This document shows positions 47,701-57,000 of a stretch of DNA of 64,000 nt, piece after piece. This DNA is from Candidatus Villigracilis affinis (lineage in GTDB: Bacteria > Chloroflexota > Anaerolineae > Anaerolineales > Villigracilaceae). Where the stretch lies: positions 1 through 64,000 of the forward strand of contig JADKEA010000022.1 in NCBI GenBank assembly GCA_016718275.1. Direction: 5' to 3'. A model generated the notes under the pieces. It was not told where the DNA came from. It did no database searches and saw only the letters and a program-made list of their open reading frames with translations. Position 1 is the first letter of the stretch. Each line of letters begins with the position of its first letter. The position numbers and the translations under genes are program-made.

Positions 47701-49607
47701 CCGCTGAAAACCTGCGCTGGTTGATAGAAAATAAACAACCCATGTTCATTTCAGATGTGCGGCAATATCCCGGCTGGGTACGGATTCCAGAATCCGAATT
47801 CATCCGCTCGTGGCTGGGCGCACCGATCATCGTCAACAATGAAGTTATTGCGCTCTTTTCGCTCGACAGCATTGAGCCAAATTTCTTCACAAAAGAACAC
47901 GCCGAATTATTACAAGCCTTTACCGGGCAGGCCTCTTTAGCGCTGCAAAATGCGCGCTTGTTCAATGAAACCGCGCAACGGGCACGGGAGTTCGCTTCGC
48001 TGTACGAAACCAGCAGTACTCTTTCCATAGAGAATGAACTGGAAGTCCTCTTACAAAATATTGTAGAAAAAGCCAAGGAGATGTTGAAATCCAACTCAAG
48101 TGGCATTTACCTGTATCATCCGGAGAATGAAGAACTCGAATTATCGGTGATCACTGCAACCTACACGTCCACAGGCGTTCGTCTGCACCTCGGCGAAGGC
48201 GTAGCAGGGTGGGTGGCAAAAAATCACCAGCCATTACGGATAGATGATTACTCCAAATGGGAAAACCGCTCGAAAAAATATGAGAGTGTTCCCATTCGCG
48301 CTGTCCTCGAAGTGCCGATGCTGTACGGCGGTGAGTTGATTGGCGTGCTGACAGCCGACGAGATCGGCGATTCTGAACGGAAATTCACCGAAGCCGATGA
48401 ACATCTGCTTTCCCTGTTCGCATCTCAAGCCGCTGGTGCCATTCATTCGGCGCGTCTGCGTGAACAGACCTCTCGCCGCGTGGATCAGCTGCAGGCTCTG
48501 CATGCGATAGACCGGGCCATCTCATCTTCCTTCGACCTGCGCCTCATCCTCAATACGGTCATATCCCAAACCATCACCCAGCTAAATGTGGATGCCGCCG
48601 ACATCCTTCTTTTCAACCCCTATCTGCAAACTCTGGAATATGTGTCGGGGCAGGGCTTCCGCACACGCAGCATTGAGCAAAGTCGTTTGCGTCTTGGCGA
48701 AGGCCACGCCGGGCGGGTCGCACTCGAACGCACCGTCGTCCATATTCCAAATTTATTCGAGGCAGAAGCCGGTTTCGCACGTGCGGCCCTTTTATCCAGC
48801 GAAAGTTTTTTGGAATATTATGGGGTTCCGTTGATAGCCAAAGGTGAGGTCAAAGGCGTTCTCGAAGTATTCCATCGCACTCCACTGCACGCCAGCCCCG
48901 ACTGGCTGGGGTTTCTTGAAACTCTCGCCGGGCAGGCAGCCATCACGATCGATCAAACCCAACTTTTCGACGACCTGCAGCGCGCCAACCTCGAATTGAT
49001 CATCGCCTACGATACGACCATCGAAGGCTGGTCACACGCGATGGATCTGCGCGATGAAGAGACCGAAGGCCATACCAGGCGCGTTACAGAAATGACTCTT
49101 GCACTCGCCAAAAAAATGGGCATCAATGACGATCAAATGCTGCATATCCGCCGCGGTGCTTTGCTGCACGATATCGGCAAGATGGGCATTCCAGACAGAA
49201 TTCTGCTCAAAGAGGAAAAACTTACAGAAGCAGAATGGAAGATCATGCGTCAGCATCCAAATTATGCACACGACATGCTTCAGCCGATCAAATACCTGCG
49301 AAAATCGCTGGATATTCCCTACTGTCACCATGAAAAATGGGACGGCACAGGTTATCCGCGCGGATTGAAAGGCGAGCAGATACCGCTTGTGGCGCGCATC
49401 TTCGCCATCATCGACGTTTGGGATGCCGTCACCATTGATCGCCCCTACCGCAAAGCATGGACCAAGCAAAAAGCCCTCAAATACATCCGTGAGCAAAGCG
49501 GAAAGCATTTCGACCCGGTCATTGTCGCCGCATTTCTGGAGATATTCGATAAGAAGGAATCTCCTGCCTCCACAGGCAAAACAAAAAAACGTCCGCCCAA
49601 TACATGA
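44787..49607 (+). CDS. Giant PAS/GAF sensor with C-terminal HD-GYP phosphodiesterase
   Basis: 1606 residues, soluble. Approximate order: PAS (15-120; its opening resembles PAS 1 of the preceding gene), PAS (130-245), GAF (255-410), PAS (415-540), then five GAF domains (550-705, 712-885, 893-1050, 1060-1225, 1230-1395) and HD-GYP (1400-1590). The phosphodiesterase is intact: RDEETEGHTRRVTEMTLALA, RRGALLHDIGKMGIPDRILL (HD) and YCHHEKWDGTGYPRGLKGEQ (GYP), and RIFAIIDVWDAVTIDRPYRK. It should degrade c-di-GMP made by the enzyme encoded just upstream, gated by ligands of its many GAF/PAS domains. The stop-start overlap suggests fixed stoichiometry. Confidence 0.9.
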   Translation: MSGQKPSRKSVRFSDEESFSLLFENHPVPMWIHDSKTQAIIDVNEAALTKYGYTRDEFLALSVRDIRIMQDEDITDSLPPSGECRHYKKNGEVIDVAVITHKLNYGKIETVLVMAQDITERKRAQNALHESEQILKESQTIAGIGSYVLDLNTGTWTSSAALDQIFGIDESYNHSIEGWLNLIHPEQQQEMSDYFINEVAGKRTRFDREYRIVRKNDQAERWVHGLGELEIDSQNNLLKMHGVIQDITKHKQAKDALRRQLNNLNSLYQMTAIIGQTSSVEDIYEAALNSLQSMLLTDRTAILLLDQNGVMRFKTWHGISEEYRNAVEGHSPWDVKAIDPQPFPVPDARKEPSLTALLNALEQENIRSLVFIPLINQGHLLGKFMIYYNEPHVFTNEEIQLAQTIARHVTFAILRRQSEDELHLRSSVLNAAANAIVITNIDGIIEWVNPAFSTLTGYTLEEAVNKNPRDIVKSGEHDKGFYQNMWKTILSGKVWHGEMVNRRKDGSFYDEEQTITPLKNANGEITHFISVKQDITPRKQTEKIVNQWLAEQNTLHQVSQSLLSVHLDPDMIYSTLHEAVLQIMPCDAFTIVMDDKKNGDYHAVYLYDMEKRYPSRHIPHGQGLSEKVISNGQTLFIHDDMEANTPAVHFGSSTPVRSILAVPLRKHRDTIGMISVQSYQPNVYDERHRVLLETLAAQVTTVIENASLFAETRQRLVELELLYESGLVLNQLLNPRELGAKIVELLEQKLGWHHITVRLVHPQDGSLELLAFNQPGLKDEAEQHEVAERFQTLISRVGQGVSGWAVEHKQVVRSNDLPHDPRYIDTYPGLQSGLYVPMKLGDRIIGVISIESEQPNAFSEADERLAATLANQAASAIENARLFDAERNQHQMSDALRDALKAGASMSTSLDFETILDRLLETIKRIVPFEGGTIMVIQPEQRKISIAKMHGYKVLNKEMIEKISSFSFEISSAENLRWLIENKQPMFISDVRQYPGWVRIPESEFIRSWLGAPIIVNNEVIALFSLDSIEPNFFTKEHAELLQAFTGQASLALQNARLFNETAQRAREFASLYETSSTLSIENELEVLLQNIVEKAKEMLKSNSSGIYLYHPENEELELSVITATYTSTGVRLHLGEGVAGWVAKNHQPLRIDDYSKWENRSKKYESVPIRAVLEVPMLYGGELIGVLTADEIGDSERKFTEADEHLLSLFASQAAGAIHSARLREQTSRRVDQLQALHAIDRAISSSFDLRLILNTVISQTITQLNVDAADILLFNPYLQTLEYVSGQGFRTRSIEQSRLRLGEGHAGRVALERTVVHIPNLFEAEAGFARAALLSSESFLEYYGVPLIAKGEVKGVLEVFHRTPLHASPDWLGFLETLAGQAAITIDQTQLFDDLQRANLELIIAYDTTIEGWSHAMDLRDEETEGHTRRVTEMTLALAKKMGINDDQMLHIRRGALLHDIGKMGIPDRILLKEEKLTEAEWKIMRQHPNYAHDMLQPIKYLRKSLDIPYCHHEKWDGTGYPRGLKGEQIPLVARIFAIIDVWDAVTIDRPYRKAWTKQKALKYIREQSGKHFDPVIVAAFLEIFDKKESPASTGKTKKRPPNT

Positions 49608-49654
49608 TAAGGAACTCCAGGACTCAAGCTTCTGGATGGATTACAATTGCGCCC

Positions 49655-51340
49655 ATGACCTACCGACATTTCAAATACGAGGGCTGGCTGTATGCACTGG
49701 TGTTCCTTCTTGCACTGGCAGTCCGCACCATTCAACTCGGCGCCATGCCTCTCACCGACTCGGAGGCCGCTCCTGCCTTGCAAGCCCTGCACATCACTCA
49801 GGGTCTAAAACCAACGCTTAGCCCGCATCCCTTTTACATTCTTTCCACATCGATTCTCTTTTTTCTTTACGGCAGCGGGACGAATTTCCTCGCCCGTTTT
49901 GCGCCAGCCTTAATTGGCAGTCTCCTCGTCCTTGTCCCGCTCCTCTTCACAGAACGGATCAAACCCCGCCCGGGCCTGATCCTCGCCCTCTTCATTGCCT
50001 TTGACCCGGGCATGGTCGCCCTGTCACGTCAGGCGGCGAGTCCCATTTTTGCGATCACGTTCCTGCTCATTGCCCTGGGCTGCTTCGATAAAAATAAATT
50101 GAATCTCGCGGGCATCTTCACCGCCTTCGCTCTCCTGAGCGGACCTTCCGTATGGCTGGGGCTCATCGGCATTGCAATTGCATGGGCGATCTATCGGGGA
50201 GTCCAATCTCATCGTCCCGCCGAACCTGCCACAGTTAATGTGAAAGAAGCGCTTGTTCCTTTCGTCGTCACTTTGTTTGTGGCTGGCACACTCTTCTTCA
50301 TCGTCCCCAATGGACTCAGTGCAGCGTTTTCATCCATTCCCGAATTCTTCACACGCTGGACAATTGTCTCCGATTTTCCTGCGTCCCGTTTTCTGATCTC
50401 GCTGATTGTTTATCAGCCGCTTGGCATTCTACTCGCCATCATGGCCCTCATTCGCGGGTGGCGGCACGGAAGCCGACGCATTATTTCGTTGAGTCTGTGG
50501 TTCATCGTTGCATTGCTGCTTGCCATTTTCATTCCATCGCGCGAGATCAGCGACATTGCCTGGGCGCTCGTGCCTCTGTGGGCATTGGCCGCGTTGGAAC
50601 TCACCCGCAACATTCACATTTTCGCTGAAGAACGTAACGAGATCATCGGCGTTGTTTTTCTAACCGCATTTATCTGGGCGTTTGCCTGGCTCGATTTCTC
50701 CGGCATGATCTGGATCCCCAGCGGCACACGTGAGTACCTGATGCGCTTCTGGCTTTTGATAGGCGCCCTTCTTTTGATCGTCATCAGCCTTCTGTTGGTG
50801 GCGGCGGGTTGGTCGATCCGCACGGCTCGCATCGGCGGCGTGTGGGGATTGGCGCTCGTACTCGGCGCGCTCGGCCTGGGTGGAACTTTTGGCTCAGCCG
50901 GTCTGCGCGGATTGGATCACCCGGAGATCTGGTGGTCTTCTCCCATCCCGATACAGGCAGACCTACTCAAAGCCAGTGTAAGTGACCTCTCTGAATGGGG
51001 CATGGGCAATGACAATATGGCGCCCGTGGTCATCGCCGGGCTGGACTCTCCCGCACTCGAATGGGCCTTGCGCGAGCATCAGGTGCAAGTCGTTGAATCG
51101 CTGGATGTTTCCAGCGCGCCCTACCTTGTTGTGACCCCGCTTCAAAACGACCCCGCGCTTTCTTCCACTTATCGTGGACAGGACTTCACCTGGCGCAAAA
51201 CCTTTTTATGGAATGAAACCCTGCCGCAGGATTGGATCCGCTGGGTGACTCTGCGTGAAATACCGCAGACCGGTGAATCGATCATCCTTTGGGCGCGTGA
51301 CGATCTCTTTCTAAACTCCTCCAATCAGAACAGTCCGTAA
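49655..51340 (+). CDS. GT-C-like multi-pass membrane protein, glycosyltransferase-39 type
   Basis: 561 residues, about 12 helices. The first loop after helix 1 carries MPLTDSEAAPALQALHITQG, comparable to the Asp/Glu-containing first loop of GT39/GT83-like enzymes; then PHPFYILSTSILFFLYGSGT, FLARFAPALIGSLLVLVPLL and FIAFDPGMVALSRQAASPIF. The C-terminal 150 residues form an extracytoplasmic domain (EIWWSSPIPIQADLLKASVS). It would move a sugar from a lipid carrier to an unknown acceptor. TACAAT at 49642-49647, seven bases before ATG 49655, points to a leaderless start; the frame extends to 49604 but overlaps the previous gene. Confidence 0.65.
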   Translation: MTYRHFKYEGWLYALVFLLALAVRTIQLGAMPLTDSEAAPALQALHITQGLKPTLSPHPFYILSTSILFFLYGSGTNFLARFAPALIGSLLVLVPLLFTERIKPRPGLILALFIAFDPGMVALSRQAASPIFAITFLLIALGCFDKNKLNLAGIFTAFALLSGPSVWLGLIGIAIAWAIYRGVQSHRPAEPATVNVKEALVPFVVTLFVAGTLFFIVPNGLSAAFSSIPEFFTRWTIVSDFPASRFLISLIVYQPLGILLAIMALIRGWRHGSRRIISLSLWFIVALLLAIFIPSREISDIAWALVPLWALAALELTRNIHIFAEERNEIIGVVFLTAFIWAFAWLDFSGMIWIPSGTREYLMRFWLLIGALLLIVISLLLVAAGWSIRTARIGGVWGLALVLGALGLGGTFGSAGLRGLDHPEIWWSSPIPIQADLLKASVSDLSEWGMGNDNMAPVVIAGLDSPALEWALREHQVQVVESLDVSSAPYLVVTPLQNDPALSSTYRGQDFTWRKTFLWNETLPQDWIRWVTLREIPQTGESIILWARDDLFLNSSNQNSP

Positions 51341-51354
51341 ACAGCAGAAGGACA

Positions 51355-52038
51355 ATGACAAACAAACCCACCCCATCCATTATTGCTCTCGACGGCCCTG
51401 CTGCATCGGGCAAATCCACGCTTGGAAAAAAACTGGCCGACTCTCTCGGCTATCTTTTCTTCGATACCGGCGTCATGTACCGCGCCATCACCTGGATCGC
51501 GCTGCAACACGATATGAACCTGCGCGATGAGGCTGCGATCACACAGCTTGCACAAAACGCACAGATCGATATCCGCCCTCCATCAAAAGACGATGGACGT
51601 TCCTGCGATGTGATCATCGGCGAAAAGGACGTCACCTGGGATATGCGCGGCGAGGAAGTAGATGCAAATGTTTCCGTGGTTTCCGCCTATGCCAACGTAC
51701 GCAAGGCTCTATCTGAACAACAGCGCCGCATCGGCATGCGCGGAAAAGTCGTCATGGTCGGGCGGGATATCGGCACTGTTGTTTTACCGGATGCCGATCT
51801 CAAGATCTACCTCGATGCCAGCGCAGAGGAACGCGCCAAGCGCAGATACAATGAGATCATCGCGCGCGGCGAACCTGCCGACTACGATGAGATCCTCAGA
51901 AAAGTGATCGAACGCGACCGCATCGACTCGACCCGTGCCGTTGCCCCGCTGCGCCCCGCCGATGATGCGATCCTCATCGACTCGGATGAACTGGATGTAG
52001 AGCAGGTCTTTGCGCACGTTTTGAGTTTATGCAAATAA
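51355..52038 (+). CDS. cmk: Cytidylate kinase
   Basis: Phosphorylates CMP and dCMP. 227 residues. The P-loop is in SIIALDGPAASGKSTLGKKL, then LFFDTGVMYRAITWIAL, GKVVMVGRDIGTVVLPDADL (substrate-binding Arg-Asp), KIYLDASAEERAKRRYNEI (LID) and VIERDRIDSTRAVAPLRPAD. It lies 14 nt after the GT-C gene and overlaps plsC by 10 nt; the cmk-plsC order is common in bacteria. Confidence 0.95.
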   Translation: MTNKPTPSIIALDGPAASGKSTLGKKLADSLGYLFFDTGVMYRAITWIALQHDMNLRDEAAITQLAQNAQIDIRPPSKDDGRSCDVIIGEKDVTWDMRGEEVDANVSVVSAYANVRKALSEQQRRIGMRGKVVMVGRDIGTVVLPDADLKIYLDASAEERAKRRYNEIIARGEPADYDEILRKVIERDRIDSTRAVAPLRPADDAILIDSDELDVEQVFAHVLSLCK

Positions 52039-52733
52039 ACGAGTACCGCATCCCATTCCGTATTCAAGTCAACCGCCTTTGGCTGCGATTCGGCATTCGT
52101 ACATTATTCAAGATATTGGGAAGTGTAAAAGTTACGGGGAAAGAGAATATCCCGCTTGGCACGCCGTATGTCATTGCGATGAATCATATTTCGATCTTCG
52201 ACCCGCCGCTGGTGGTCTGCTTTTGGCCGGAACAACCCGAGGTGATTGGCGCAGCGGATGTCTTCGAGAAAAAGGGACAGGGAACCATCGTCTCCCTATA
52301 TGGAGTCATCCCCGTTCATCGCGGGACCTATGACCGGACCCTGCTCGAAAAAATTCTCGTGATCCTGAAAACCGGCCGCCCGCTCGTGATCGCCCCCGAA
52401 GGCGGACGTTCGCACGAACCAGCCATGCGTCCTGCCATGCCCGGGGTGGGTTACATCATTGAGCATGCCGGGGTTCCCGTGATCCCCGTTGGGCTGGTGG
52501 GAACGACCGATGACTTCTGGCAGCGCTCAAAGCTATATTGGCGGGGACGCGGGGAAAAGCCGCAGCTTGAAATGCGCATCGGAAAACCGATCCACTTTCC
52601 TGCAATCAATGAAAAAGGCGCGGAACGCCGCGAGGCGAGGCAAAAAAACGCCGACCTGGTCATGCGTCACATCGCTGGGCTGCTGCCCCCGGAATATCAT
52701 GGAGCCTACACAGGGCAGGCCATTTCCACATAA
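52029..52733 (+). CDS. plsC: 1-acyl-sn-glycerol-3-phosphate acyltransferase
   Basis: Makes phosphatidic acid. 234 residues. Motif I is AMNHISIFDPPLVVCF (NHx4D); motif II VIPVHRGTYDRTLLEKILVI; motif III LVIAPEGGRSHEPAMRPAMP; motif IV-like GVPVIPVGLVGTTDDFW. No clear membrane segment, so it probably associates peripherally through the N-terminal helix. Start overlaps cmk; the next acyltransferase begins 4 nt after its stop. Confidence 0.85.
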   Translation: MQINEYRIPFRIQVNRLWLRFGIRTLFKILGSVKVTGKENIPLGTPYVIAMNHISIFDPPLVVCFWPEQPEVIGAADVFEKKGQGTIVSLYGVIPVHRGTYDRTLLEKILVILKTGRPLVIAPEGGRSHEPAMRPAMPGVGYIIEHAGVPVIPVGLVGTTDDFWQRSKLYWRGRGEKPQLEMRIGKPIHFPAINEKGAERREARQKNADLVMRHIAGLLPPEYHGAYTGQAIST

Positions 52734-52736
52734 ACA

Positions 52737-53480
52737 ATGGAAAATCCGATCCCAAAACCAGTCAGCGAGATGTGGCGGCCCGAGTTGGTGCGCTTGCCGG
52801 AAATGACTCGTGCCCGCCGCGCCTTTCGCGTCTTTGGGCATGGGCTGACAAAATTGGTCGCAGCCATTTGCATGAACGTTTCCACCGAAGGCATGGAAAA
52901 TTTTCCGCGTAAGGCAGGGCCTGAGCCTTTGCTGGTGGTGATCAATCACCTTGGCGATTCAGACGTCCCGGCCTTGATCTCATCCCTGCCGTTTCCGCCG
53001 GATGCACTCGCAAAAATCGAACTGTATGACCTCCCTATCCTTGGAAAATTAATGGATTGGTACGGTGTGATTTGGCTGCATCGTGGCCGCCCCGATAAAC
53101 GCGCCCTGCGCGCCGCTCTGGATGGGCTTGCCGAAGGCCGGGTCATCGTCATTGCACCTGAGGGCAGGTACTCACTTACCGGGGCATTGGAGGAAGGCAG
53201 CAATGGTGCGGCATTCCTCGCATATAAATCCGGTGCGGCAATCCTGCCGATCGCCATCACTGGCACTGAAAACGAGAATGTGTACGGGAATATAAAGCGA
53301 TTCCGTCGTGCGCGGGTGCATATTCGGGTGGGGAAAATGTTCAAGTTGGCTGGGCAGGCCCAGAGCGGAGTCCGAGGCGGGGCCGGGGAGAGGCAGGAGG
53401 TCATCGCACAGGGAACACGTCAGATCATGGAGTCGCTGGCGGGTTTGCTTCCAGAAAAATATCGCGGGGCATATTCCTGA
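52737..53480 (+). CDS. PlsC-like acyltransferase, paralogue of the preceding gene
   Basis: 247 residues. VVINHLGDSDVPALISSLPF keeps NHx4D; VIWLHRGRPDKRALRAALDG, IVIAPEGRYSLTGALEEGSN and AAILPIAITGTENENVYGNI are the other acyltransferase motifs. The EGxxS box is EGRYS and the middle is closer to lipid A/ornithine-lipid type enzymes, so the acceptor may differ from that of the first copy. Last gene of the GT-C, cmk, plsC, plsC2 operon. Confidence 0.8.
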   Translation: MENPIPKPVSEMWRPELVRLPEMTRARRAFRVFGHGLTKLVAAICMNVSTEGMENFPRKAGPEPLLVVINHLGDSDVPALISSLPFPPDALAKIELYDLPILGKLMDWYGVIWLHRGRPDKRALRAALDGLAEGRVIVIAPEGRYSLTGALEEGSNGAAFLAYKSGAAILPIAITGTENENVYGNIKRFRRARVHIRVGKMFKLAGQAQSGVRGGAGERQEVIAQGTRQIMESLAGLLPEKYRGAYS

Positions 53481-53556
53481 CTCTGGTGCTTTCGTATGAT
53501 GCACCCCACAATCTTGTAATTACAATTGTATTTGTTTGGGGCTATAATTCAATGAA

Positions 53557-56500
53557 ATGGGATCTCTTTCCACGCTGCCGGCAAGCATCGCATTCCCCGC
53601 CCCTCCCACTCTTGCAGGATGGGCCGTGTGGTTGTCATTGCTGGGAGTGCTGGCGTATGCGTTGTATTACTGGCGTGCCTACCAGCCCGCGTTGAAAAGA
53701 AATGATTGGGGACTTTTAATCGGACTTTTGCTCCTGACCGTAATTGCCAATATTTTTATTCTGAGGCCGTTCGCCTCCTCCGCCCGTCCTTTACCGAACC
53801 TGCCTGTGCAAGCCCCGGGGTCGGCGCTGATCGTTTTCTCGGCCATCCCCTGGCTGTTGAGCGGCGGACTGCTCGGGCCGATGGGCGCGGCAGCAATCGG
53901 CGCCTTCGCTGGACTCCTGCGCGGCACACTGGATTCCTATTCGCTGTTCTCACTTTTGGAATTCGCATTGATGGGCGCATGGTTTTCTGAAAATATGCGC
54001 CAGCGTTATCGCACACCGATCTATGGCTTGCTGCGTCAGCCGATCGTGTGTGCGATTTTGTTAATTCCAATTCACACTTTTTTCTATATCGTTATCGCGT
54101 TGTTCACCCAATGGGGTGTGGATATTCCTGCAACCGCGCGGCTTGATTTTGCACTGAGCAACACCTGGATCGTCACAGCGACCTTCGGCATTGAGATGCT
54201 GGTGGGCGGCATTGTGGCGCAGATCATTTCCATGTCATTCCCCGCCGCATGGGGCGGAAAACAGCCTTTGCAGCCATCTCCCGGCGAAAAGAGTCTTGAG
54301 TCGCGCTTTTTATTCGCGGTGGGCACGTTCATCTCTCTTTTGCTGTTGACCCTGTTGATCGGTGATTGGGTCGTGGCCGGGCAGGCAGCGCGAGACATGC
54401 TGGAGGATCGCCTCACCAGTGCGGGCGAAGCGGCGGCGCAAAGCGTTCCGTTCTTCCTTGAGACCGGTCAAAACCTGGCGGTGCAGCTTGCCTCCGATCC
54501 GCGTTTGCTGGATGCCACCGGCGACGAACTGCATTCCATCATTGGTTCGCGCATTCAAGCTGTGCCATATTTCGACCAGTTCTTCGTTTTGGAAGCGAAT
54601 AGCGAAGCTTTGCTTGCGGGCTATCCAGACGATGCGAACGCCAATTTCAAATTGTATCCAGATGAAAGCATTGGGCTGGTCCTCGCGGCAAACGGGGTGC
54701 TCACGCAGATCTATTCCATTCCGCCGATCACGCCGGAAGAATCCGCGCGTGTTTCATTTTTAGTCGGCATCGTGGATAATAAACTCGGCTCGGTGCAGCG
54801 CGTATTGATCGGCCGTACCACACTGAAAACAAATCCGTTGACCCTGCCTTTGATCGAAGGCATCGACAACATGAAGAATCTCAACGGCACAGGCTTCCTG
54901 CTGGATGAGAATAACCGCATCATTTATCACTCAGACACTGTGGAAATGGCCGCGACCTATAACGGTCAACGCAGCGCCGAAGCAATCTTCTATGACGACA
55001 CCGCATCAGACGGGACCCGGCAACTGGTCTATTATCAACCGGTGACAGGCCGCCCCTGGGCAGTAGTGCTGACCGTCCCTGCACAACAGGCACAGCAGCT
55101 TGCGTTGAATATCGCCATGCCGCTTTCGTTGATGATCGTGATCCTTGCGATCGTGGCGATGATCTCCCTGCGTGTGGGTCTGCGCGTTGTGACTGGTTCT
55201 CTGCAAGGTCTCGCAACAGAAGCGAATCGCATCGCGCAGGGCAACTTCGATCATCCGCTTCAAACCGAAGGCGTGGATGAAGTTGGACAATTACGCCGCG
55301 CCTTTGAAAAAATGCGTTCCAGTTTGCAGGCACGCTTGAATGAGATCAACAGTCTGTTGCGCGTGAGCCAGGGCGTGGCCTCCAGTTTGGAAATGCAGGA
55401 TGCGGTCAAGCCGGTGCTGGACGCGATCCTTTCCACGGGCGCGAATTCAGTGAGCGTAGTGCTCTCCCCAAGCATCCTCCCGGATACCTTCGTGGAGTTG
55501 CCATCACGTTTTGCGATGGGTACGGTCAAGGATATTTATGCCCATCTCGATGACCAGATCCTTGCGCTGGCGCAGAGTCAGGAAAAGGTAGTTTTGCCGA
55601 ACCTTTCCCGTTCCCGCGAACTGGAACTGGACCCATCCCTGCCGCAACCTTTGGCGTTACTGGCGGTTGCTTTGCGCCATGAAAATCGTTACTACGGCGT
55701 GGTGTGGGCAGGTTTCGAACAGCCGCGCATGTTCTCTGATTCAGATATCCGTTTCATCACTACACTGGCTGGTCAGGCGGCGCTGGCTGTTGCAAATGCG
55801 CATCTCTTCCTGAACGTGGAAGCTTCGCGCCGCCAGTTGAAAGCCATTCTCAATTCCACACCAGACCCGGTGCTGGTGACCGATCACCGCAACCGTCTGC
55901 TGCTGACCAATCGCGCCGCTGCCATTGCGCTGGGACAATCTGAAGATACGACCAGCGATATCGGCCGAAAGACCGAGCAGGTCGTTAAGATCAGACCGCT
56001 GCTCGCCTTGTTGGAAAGCGCGACCACTGAAAATCAATCCACCGAGATCACACTGGCAGATAAACGCACCTATCTTGCGACAGCATCCGCGGTGATGGTG
56101 GAAGGCAAACAGATCGGGCGTGTGTGCATCATGCGCGATGTGACCCACTTCAAGGAATTGGATATGATGAAGTCGGAATTCGTCGCCACAGTGAGTCATG
56201 ACCTGCGCTCTCCGCTGACGCTCATGCGCGGTTATGCCACCATGCTTGAAATGGTCGGCGAGTTGAATGAGCAGCAGCAGGGCTATGTCAAGAAGATCAT
56301 CTCGGGCGTGGAGAATATGTCGCGCCTCGTCAACAACCTGCTCGACCTCGGGCGCATTGACCTCGGTGTCGGCCTGCAGGTGGAAAATGTCAGCGTGCTG
56401 GATATCATCGAGCGTGTGACCGGCGCCCTGCAATTGCAAGCCAGCCAGAAGAACATCGCCTTGAACGTGGAACTCTCCAAAGACATGCCGCATGCCATTG

Positions 56501-56871
56501 AAGCGGATCAGGCGCTTCTACATCAGGCTGTGTATAACCTGGTGGAAAACGCCATCAAGTACACGCCAGAAAAAGAACGCGTCACCATCCGCACAGAAAC
56601 GCAGCCAGGCAGCCTGACCTTCATTGTGGAAGATTCGGGTATCGGCATCGCCGCAGATGACCTGCCGCGCCTGTTCGAAAAATTCTATCGCGGCAAACAA
56701 CGCGAAGCACGTGCCCAGCACGGCTCCGGCCTCGGGCTGGCCATTGTCCATTCCATTGCCACCAACCACGGCGGACGTGTCTGGGTGGATAGCGAAGTGG
56801 GCAAGGGCAGCACGTTCTATTTACAAATCCCCCTTGCACAACCCAAAGAAAACAAACGCATTGGTTCGTAG
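53557..56871 (+). CDS. Large membrane hybrid-sensor histidine kinase
   Basis: 1104 residues. N-terminal bundle of about seven helices (residues 20-230) resembling MASE/LytS-type input; a further helix (about 255), an extracytoplasmic cache-like domain (about 280-510), another helix (MPLSLMIVILAIVAMISLRV), HAMP (about 550-600), GAF (about 610-755), PAS (about 760-870), then HisKA with SEFVATVSHDLRSPLTLMRG (phospho-His) and HATPase_c (VENAIKYTPEKE, VEDSGIGIAADDLPRLFEKF, GSGLGLAIVHSIATNHGGRV). No response regulator is adjacent. TATAAT at 53543-53548 lies eight bases before ATG 53557. Confidence 0.9.
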   Translation: MGSLSTLPASIAFPAPPTLAGWAVWLSLLGVLAYALYYWRAYQPALKRNDWGLLIGLLLLTVIANIFILRPFASSARPLPNLPVQAPGSALIVFSAIPWLLSGGLLGPMGAAAIGAFAGLLRGTLDSYSLFSLLEFALMGAWFSENMRQRYRTPIYGLLRQPIVCAILLIPIHTFFYIVIALFTQWGVDIPATARLDFALSNTWIVTATFGIEMLVGGIVAQIISMSFPAAWGGKQPLQPSPGEKSLESRFLFAVGTFISLLLLTLLIGDWVVAGQAARDMLEDRLTSAGEAAAQSVPFFLETGQNLAVQLASDPRLLDATGDELHSIIGSRIQAVPYFDQFFVLEANSEALLAGYPDDANANFKLYPDESIGLVLAANGVLTQIYSIPPITPEESARVSFLVGIVDNKLGSVQRVLIGRTTLKTNPLTLPLIEGIDNMKNLNGTGFLLDENNRIIYHSDTVEMAATYNGQRSAEAIFYDDTASDGTRQLVYYQPVTGRPWAVVLTVPAQQAQQLALNIAMPLSLMIVILAIVAMISLRVGLRVVTGSLQGLATEANRIAQGNFDHPLQTEGVDEVGQLRRAFEKMRSSLQARLNEINSLLRVSQGVASSLEMQDAVKPVLDAILSTGANSVSVVLSPSILPDTFVELPSRFAMGTVKDIYAHLDDQILALAQSQEKVVLPNLSRSRELELDPSLPQPLALLAVALRHENRYYGVVWAGFEQPRMFSDSDIRFITTLAGQAALAVANAHLFLNVEASRRQLKAILNSTPDPVLVTDHRNRLLLTNRAAAIALGQSEDTTSDIGRKTEQVVKIRPLLALLESATTENQSTEITLADKRTYLATASAVMVEGKQIGRVCIMRDVTHFKELDMMKSEFVATVSHDLRSPLTLMRGYATMLEMVGELNEQQQGYVKKIISGVENMSRLVNNLLDLGRIDLGVGLQVENVSVLDIIERVTGALQLQASQKNIALNVELSKDMPHAIEADQALLHQAVYNLVENAIKYTPEKERVTIRTETQPGSLTFIVEDSGIGIAADDLPRLFEKFYRGKQREARAQHGSGLGLAIVHSIATNHGGRVWVDSEVGKGSTFYLQIPLAQPKENKRIGS

Positions 56872-56892
56872 AACTTGAAACAAACAGAATGC

Positions 56893-56926
56893 GAAGGGCG
56901 CAAAGAAAGTTTTCTTTGCGCCCTTC
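56893..56926 (+). terminator. Terminator of the histidine kinase gene
   Basis: A perfect 16-bp stem (56893-56908 with 56911-56926) and 2-nt loop, 22 nt after the stop. T's follow only inside the stem (TTTTCTTT), so termination strength is uncertain. Confidence 0.75.
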
Positions 56927-57000
56927 ATTGCTTAACCGTGATTCACGACGCCCTTTCCCCACATATTCCTTTATAATGAACATGGAAAGTGAATGTAAAA

